Below are positions 6,926 through 8,941 of a DNA stretch of 8,941 nucleotides, in pieces. The translations under genes and the position numbers were made by a program. A model generated the notes under the pieces. It ran no database searches. It was given only the letters and a program-made list of their open reading frames with translations, and was not told the DNA's origin. The stretch is from an uncultured Lachnospiraceae bacterium (lineage in GTDB: Bacteria > Bacillota_A > Clostridia > Lachnospirales > Lachnospiraceae): assembly GCA_947175285.1 (NCBI GenBank), contig CAMWMM010000179.1:1-8941 (forward strand). The letters run 5' to 3'. Each line of letters opens with the position of its first letter. Position 1 is the first letter of the stretch.

Positions 6926-6943
6926 TTTATGTGCTCCTATATC

Positions 6944-7582
6944 TTATTCCGCATCTTCGTGAGATGCTAAGTTATAAGATAATTTCATCAAACTGTCCAA
7001 CAAATGCACATTTTCCACCTGAATATTATTCGGCACATTCAAATCCGTATGTGCAAAATTCCAGATTGCCTTAATGCCACAGCCGGCAAGCTGTTCCGCA
7101 ATCATAGCAGCGCTGTGTTTCGGCACTGTCAATACGGCGATGTCAATATTATTTTCCCTGACAAAAGTCTCCATTTTTTCCATCGGCTGCACCTCAATAT
7201 CCCTGATTTTCATACCGCATATAGCGGGATTGTTATCAAAAACACCGCAAAAGATAAACCCCCTGCGCTCAAAATTCACATAATTTGCCAATGCCTGTCC
7301 TAAATGTCCCGCACCGATAATCACTAACTTGTGCTCTTTATCCAGACCAAGGATTTTGCCGATTTCTCCATATAAATAAGTTACATTGTAGCCGTAACCC
7401 TGTTGTCCGAAACCTCCGAAATGATTCAAATCCTGCCGGATCTGAGAAGCCGTAACCTGCATGATATCGCTTAATTCCTGAGAAGATACCCTTTCTGTGC
7501 CCTCGTCTTTCAGCATTCCAAGATATCTGAAATATCTGGGCAAACGGCCGATAACAGCCTGTGATATTTCTTTTTCTTCCAC
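6944..7582 (-). CDS. rex: redox-sensing transcriptional repressor Rex
   Basis: NADH/NAD+-sensing homodimeric repressor of fermentation and reductive metabolism genes. From GTG 7582 it has 212 residues, the normal family size. The N-terminal winged helix (about 1-80) begins with RLPRYFRYL (13-21), with the recognition helix and wing in SSQELSDIMQVTASQIRQDL and FGQQGYGYNV. The Rossmann NAD(H)-binding fold carries GAGHLG (90-95) and VFDNNP with D116. The domain-swapping C-terminal helix ends the protein. The start is set by AGGAGG (7591-7596) 8 bases before GTG 7582. An in-frame ATG at 7609 lies before that ribosome binding site, has none of its own, and falls within about 10 bases of the predicted transcription start, so it is rejected. 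Rex heads the minus-strand gene series and diverges from the ABC-F gene. Rex genes are often autoregulated, but I see no good operator here. Confidence 0.97.
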   Translation of the reverse strand: MEEKEISQAVIGRLPRYFRYLGMLKDEGTERVSSQELSDIMQVTASQIRQDLNHFGGFGQQGYGYNVTYLYGEIGKILGLDKEHKLVIIGAGHLGQALANYVNFERRGFIFCGVFDNNPAICGMKIRDIEVQPMEKMETFVRENNIDIAVLTVPKHSAAMIAEQLAGCGIKAIWNFAHTDLNVPNNIQVENVHLLDSLMKLSYNLASHEDAE

Positions 7583-7590
7583 CGATGCCG

Positions 7591-7596
7591 CCTCCT
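7591..7596 (-). promoter_or_regulatory. ribosome binding site that fixes the rex start
   Basis: A perfect AGGAGG on the minus strand, 8 bases upstream of GTG 7582. It lies inside the longer reading frame that would start at ATG 7609, so it decides in favour of the shorter 212-residue Rex. Confidence 0.85.
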
Positions 7597-7623
7597 GTAT
7601 CCATTTCATTCCATAATATTTTT

Positions 7624-7652
7624 ATTATATTCCATCTTCAAAAAAAGCGCAA
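7624..7652 (-). promoter_or_regulatory. predicted sigma-A promoter of the rex operon
   Basis: On the minus strand TTGCGC (7647-7652) is followed after 17 bases by a perfect TATAAT (7624-7629). The -35 is poor (only TTG matches) but the -10 is ideal. Transcription would begin near 7617, leaving a leader of about 35 bases before GTG 7582. This is the only good promoter found ahead of the rex-to-alr series. Confidence 0.65.
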
Positions 7653-7660
7653 GCATGGCA

Positions 7661-7689
7661 TTGACAGTTTCCTCTCCGCCTTGTAAACT
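7661..7689 (+). promoter_or_regulatory. predicted sigma-A promoter of the ABC-F gene
   Basis: Perfect TTGACA (7661-7666), a 17-base spacer and TAAACT (7684-7689, four of six matches to TATAAT). Transcription would start around 7696, about 44 bases before the ABC-F ATG. The leader is too short for an attenuator of the kind found upstream of antibiotic-resistance ABC-F genes. Only 8 bases separate this -35 from the divergent rex -35. Confidence 0.65.
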
Positions 7690-7739
7690 GTATCATAATA
7701 TTGAAAATAAAAAAACACGAAGAAACAAGGAGCATCCTC

Positions 7740-8941
7740 ATGATACTTTCTGTCAGTAATATACATAAATCATTCCAAGAAGTACCGGTTTTACAAAACG
7801 TGTCATTCCACATTGAGGAATATGACAAAGCGGCAATCGTAGGCATCAACGGGGCGGGCAAAACAACGCTTCTTCGCATTATCATGGGCGAAATCCCCGC
7901 AGATGAAGGAATTGTCACGCTCTCAAAGGGCAAAACGGTCGGTTATCTCTCCCAGCACCAATCGGTATCCGGTGAAAATACCATATATGACGAACTTTTG
8001 TCTGTTAAGCAGGATATTATTGATTTGGAGCATCGTATGCGCGCTGTTGAATTACAGATGAAAGCCGCTTCTGAAGAGCGGTTAGAAGAACTTATGAAAA
8101 CTTACGCCGACCTCACACATGCCTTTGAATCCGCTAACGGCTATGCCTATAAAAGCGAACTGACAGGCGTTTTAAAGGGGCTTGGATTTGCAGAAAGCGA
8201 ATTCTCCCATTCCATAAGCACACTCTCCGGCGGGCAAAAGACACGTGTCGCACTTGGGAAGCTGTTACTGTTAAATCCCGACCTGATTATTCTGGACGAG
8301 CCTACCAACCATCTGGACATGTCTTCCATCACATGGCTGGAAACGTATCTACTCAATTATAAAGGCGCGGTTATTATCGTATCCCATGACCGCTACTTCT
8401 TAGACCGGATTGCAGGCAAGGTAATTGAACTCGATAATACAAAAGCAACTGTCTTTACCGGAAACTATTCCGCCTATGCCGCTAAAAAAGAACAGCTTCG
8501 CATTGCGCAGTATCACGCTTATATGAACCAGCAGCGTGAGATAAAGCATCAGGAGGAAGTAATTGAAAAGTTAAAATCTTTTAACAGGGAAAAATCCATC
8601 AAACGTGCCGAAAGCCGGGAAAAGATGTTAAATAAAATCGAAGTGCTTGACAAACCTACCGAGGTCCGCGCCGATATGCACCTGCACTTGGAGCCGCGTA
8701 CCAACAGCGGCAACGATGTGCTTCATGTCGAAAACATCTCCAAATCCTTTGGCGCACTGACACTGTTTGAAAATCTCTCATTTGACATCAAGCGCGGTGA
8801 ACATGTTGCCATCATCGGCGATAACGGGACAGGAAAAACAACGATTTTAAAAATCATTAATGAACTGCTCCCGCCTGATGCCGGACTTATCCGTCTTGGT
8901 ACAAATGTGGAAATCGGCTATTATGACCAGGAGCATCATGT
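7740..8941 (+). CDS. ABC-F family ATPase (ribosome-associated translation factor), partial
   Basis: Soluble protein with two ABC ATPase domains; 400 complete codons lie within the window and the 3' end is missing. Domain 1 has Walker A GINGAGKTT (35-43), signature LSGGQ (162-166), Walker B LIILDEPTNHLD (182-193) and SHD (215-217). The interdomain linker (about 240-320) is charged and helical, as in the P-site tRNA-interacting motif of ABC-F proteins. Domain 2 begins with Walker A GDNGTGKTT (360-368). There are no membrane segments, so it is not a transporter. ABC-F proteins act at the ribosomal E site, either easing stalled translation or protecting against antibiotics. The proximity to rex recalls Bacillus ydiF/rex and favours a housekeeping, YdiF-like member, but the subgroup is inferred. 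ATG 7740 has AAGGAG (7727-7732) at 7 bases. The complete protein is expected to exceed 500 residues. Confidence 0.95.
   Translation, partial: MILSVSNIHKSFQEVPVLQNVSFHIEEYDKAAIVGINGAGKTTLLRIIMGEIPADEGIVTLSKGKTVGYLSQHQSVSGENTIYDELLSVKQDIIDLEHRMRAVELQMKAASEERLEELMKTYADLTHAFESANGYAYKSELTGVLKGLGFAESEFSHSISTLSGGQKTRVALGKLLLLNPDLIILDEPTNHLDMSSITWLETYLLNYKGAVIIVSHDRYFLDRIAGKVIELDNTKATVFTGNYSAYAAKKEQLRIAQYHAYMNQQREIKHQEEVIEKLKSFNREKSIKRAESREKMLNKIEVLDKPTEVRADMHLHLEPRTNSGNDVLHVENISKSFGALTLFENLSFDIKRGEHVAIIGDNGTGKTTILKIINELLPPDAGLIRLGTNVEIGYYDQEHH

Larger units (their letters stand above)
7612..7702 (+). repeat. 9-bp direct repeats flanking the divergent promoters
   Basis: CATAATATT occurs at 7612-7620 and again at 7694-7702, each near a predicted transcription start (rex and ABC-F respectively). 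The first copy is also part of an AT-rich inverted repeat with arms ATAATA (7613-7618) and TATTAT (7623-7628). The region is AT-rich, so chance is possible. Confidence 0.35.

Noticed and set aside
7740..8941. ABC transporter ATPase
   Set aside because: Two ATPase domains in one chain with an ABC-F-type linker and no membrane partner point to a ribosome-associated ABC-F protein.
1..8941. Defence system, phage, insertion sequence, CRISPR array or tRNA/rRNA gene
   Set aside because: No transposase, integrase, direct-repeat array or RNA-gene-like sequence was seen. The MazF lies in a housekeeping operon and is not evidence of a defence island.

Overview
The window looks like a chromosomal, low-to-mid GC segment of a Gram-positive anaerobe of the class Clostridia, most likely a Lachnospiraceae-type organism. 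The basis is a Rex redox regulator, a MazF/EndoA toxin almost identical in layout to the Bacillus one, a fused NnrE-NnrD enzyme, strong GGAGG-type ribosome binding sites and tightly packed genes. The genus cannot be fixed from the sequence alone.

Layout: from about 7617 down to position 1 everything is read on the minus strand as one compact series: rex (7582-6944), an unrecognised coiled-coil protein (6908-6228), bifunctional NAD(P)HX repair enzyme nnr (6253-4721), alanine racemase alr (4713-3523), mazF/ndoA (3490-3149), a DUF21-CBS-CorC/HlyC membrane protein (3089-1686), yebC (1564-836) and the first 274 codons of an O-acetylhomoserine sulfhydrylase, metY (823 to beyond position 1). Gaps are -26 to 59 bases, except for 121 bases before yebC. 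That one gap holds three inverted repeats and a 29-codon reading frame with its own ribosome binding site. On the plus strand a gene for an ABC-F translation factor (7740 to beyond 8941) diverges from rex. The 157-base rex/ABC-F gap contains two back-to-back sigma-A-like promoters.

How the genes relate: Rex senses NADH/NAD+ and Nnr repairs damaged NAD(P)H, so the promoter-proximal part has a nicotinamide theme. Alr supplies D-alanine for the cell wall, with MazF immediately behind it, as in Bacillus (alr-ndoAI-ndoA), but here without the antitoxin gene between them. The distal part (CBS membrane protein, YebC, MetY) is more heterogeneous. It may be partly separately expressed from a weak promoter candidate at 1680-1708. 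ABC-F next to Rex echoes the ydiF/rex neighbourhood of Bacillus.

Most of the window is ordinary housekeeping DNA. The points that deserve attention are the inverted-repeat/leader-ORF block before yebC, the antitoxin-less MazF, the altered metal-site motifs in the DUF21 protein, the unknown coiled-coil gene with an out-of-frame decoy ORF at its start, and the Rex start codon and promoter arrangement. I found no RNA gene, CRISPR array, insertion sequence or clear intrinsic terminator, and no convincing new multi-gene system.
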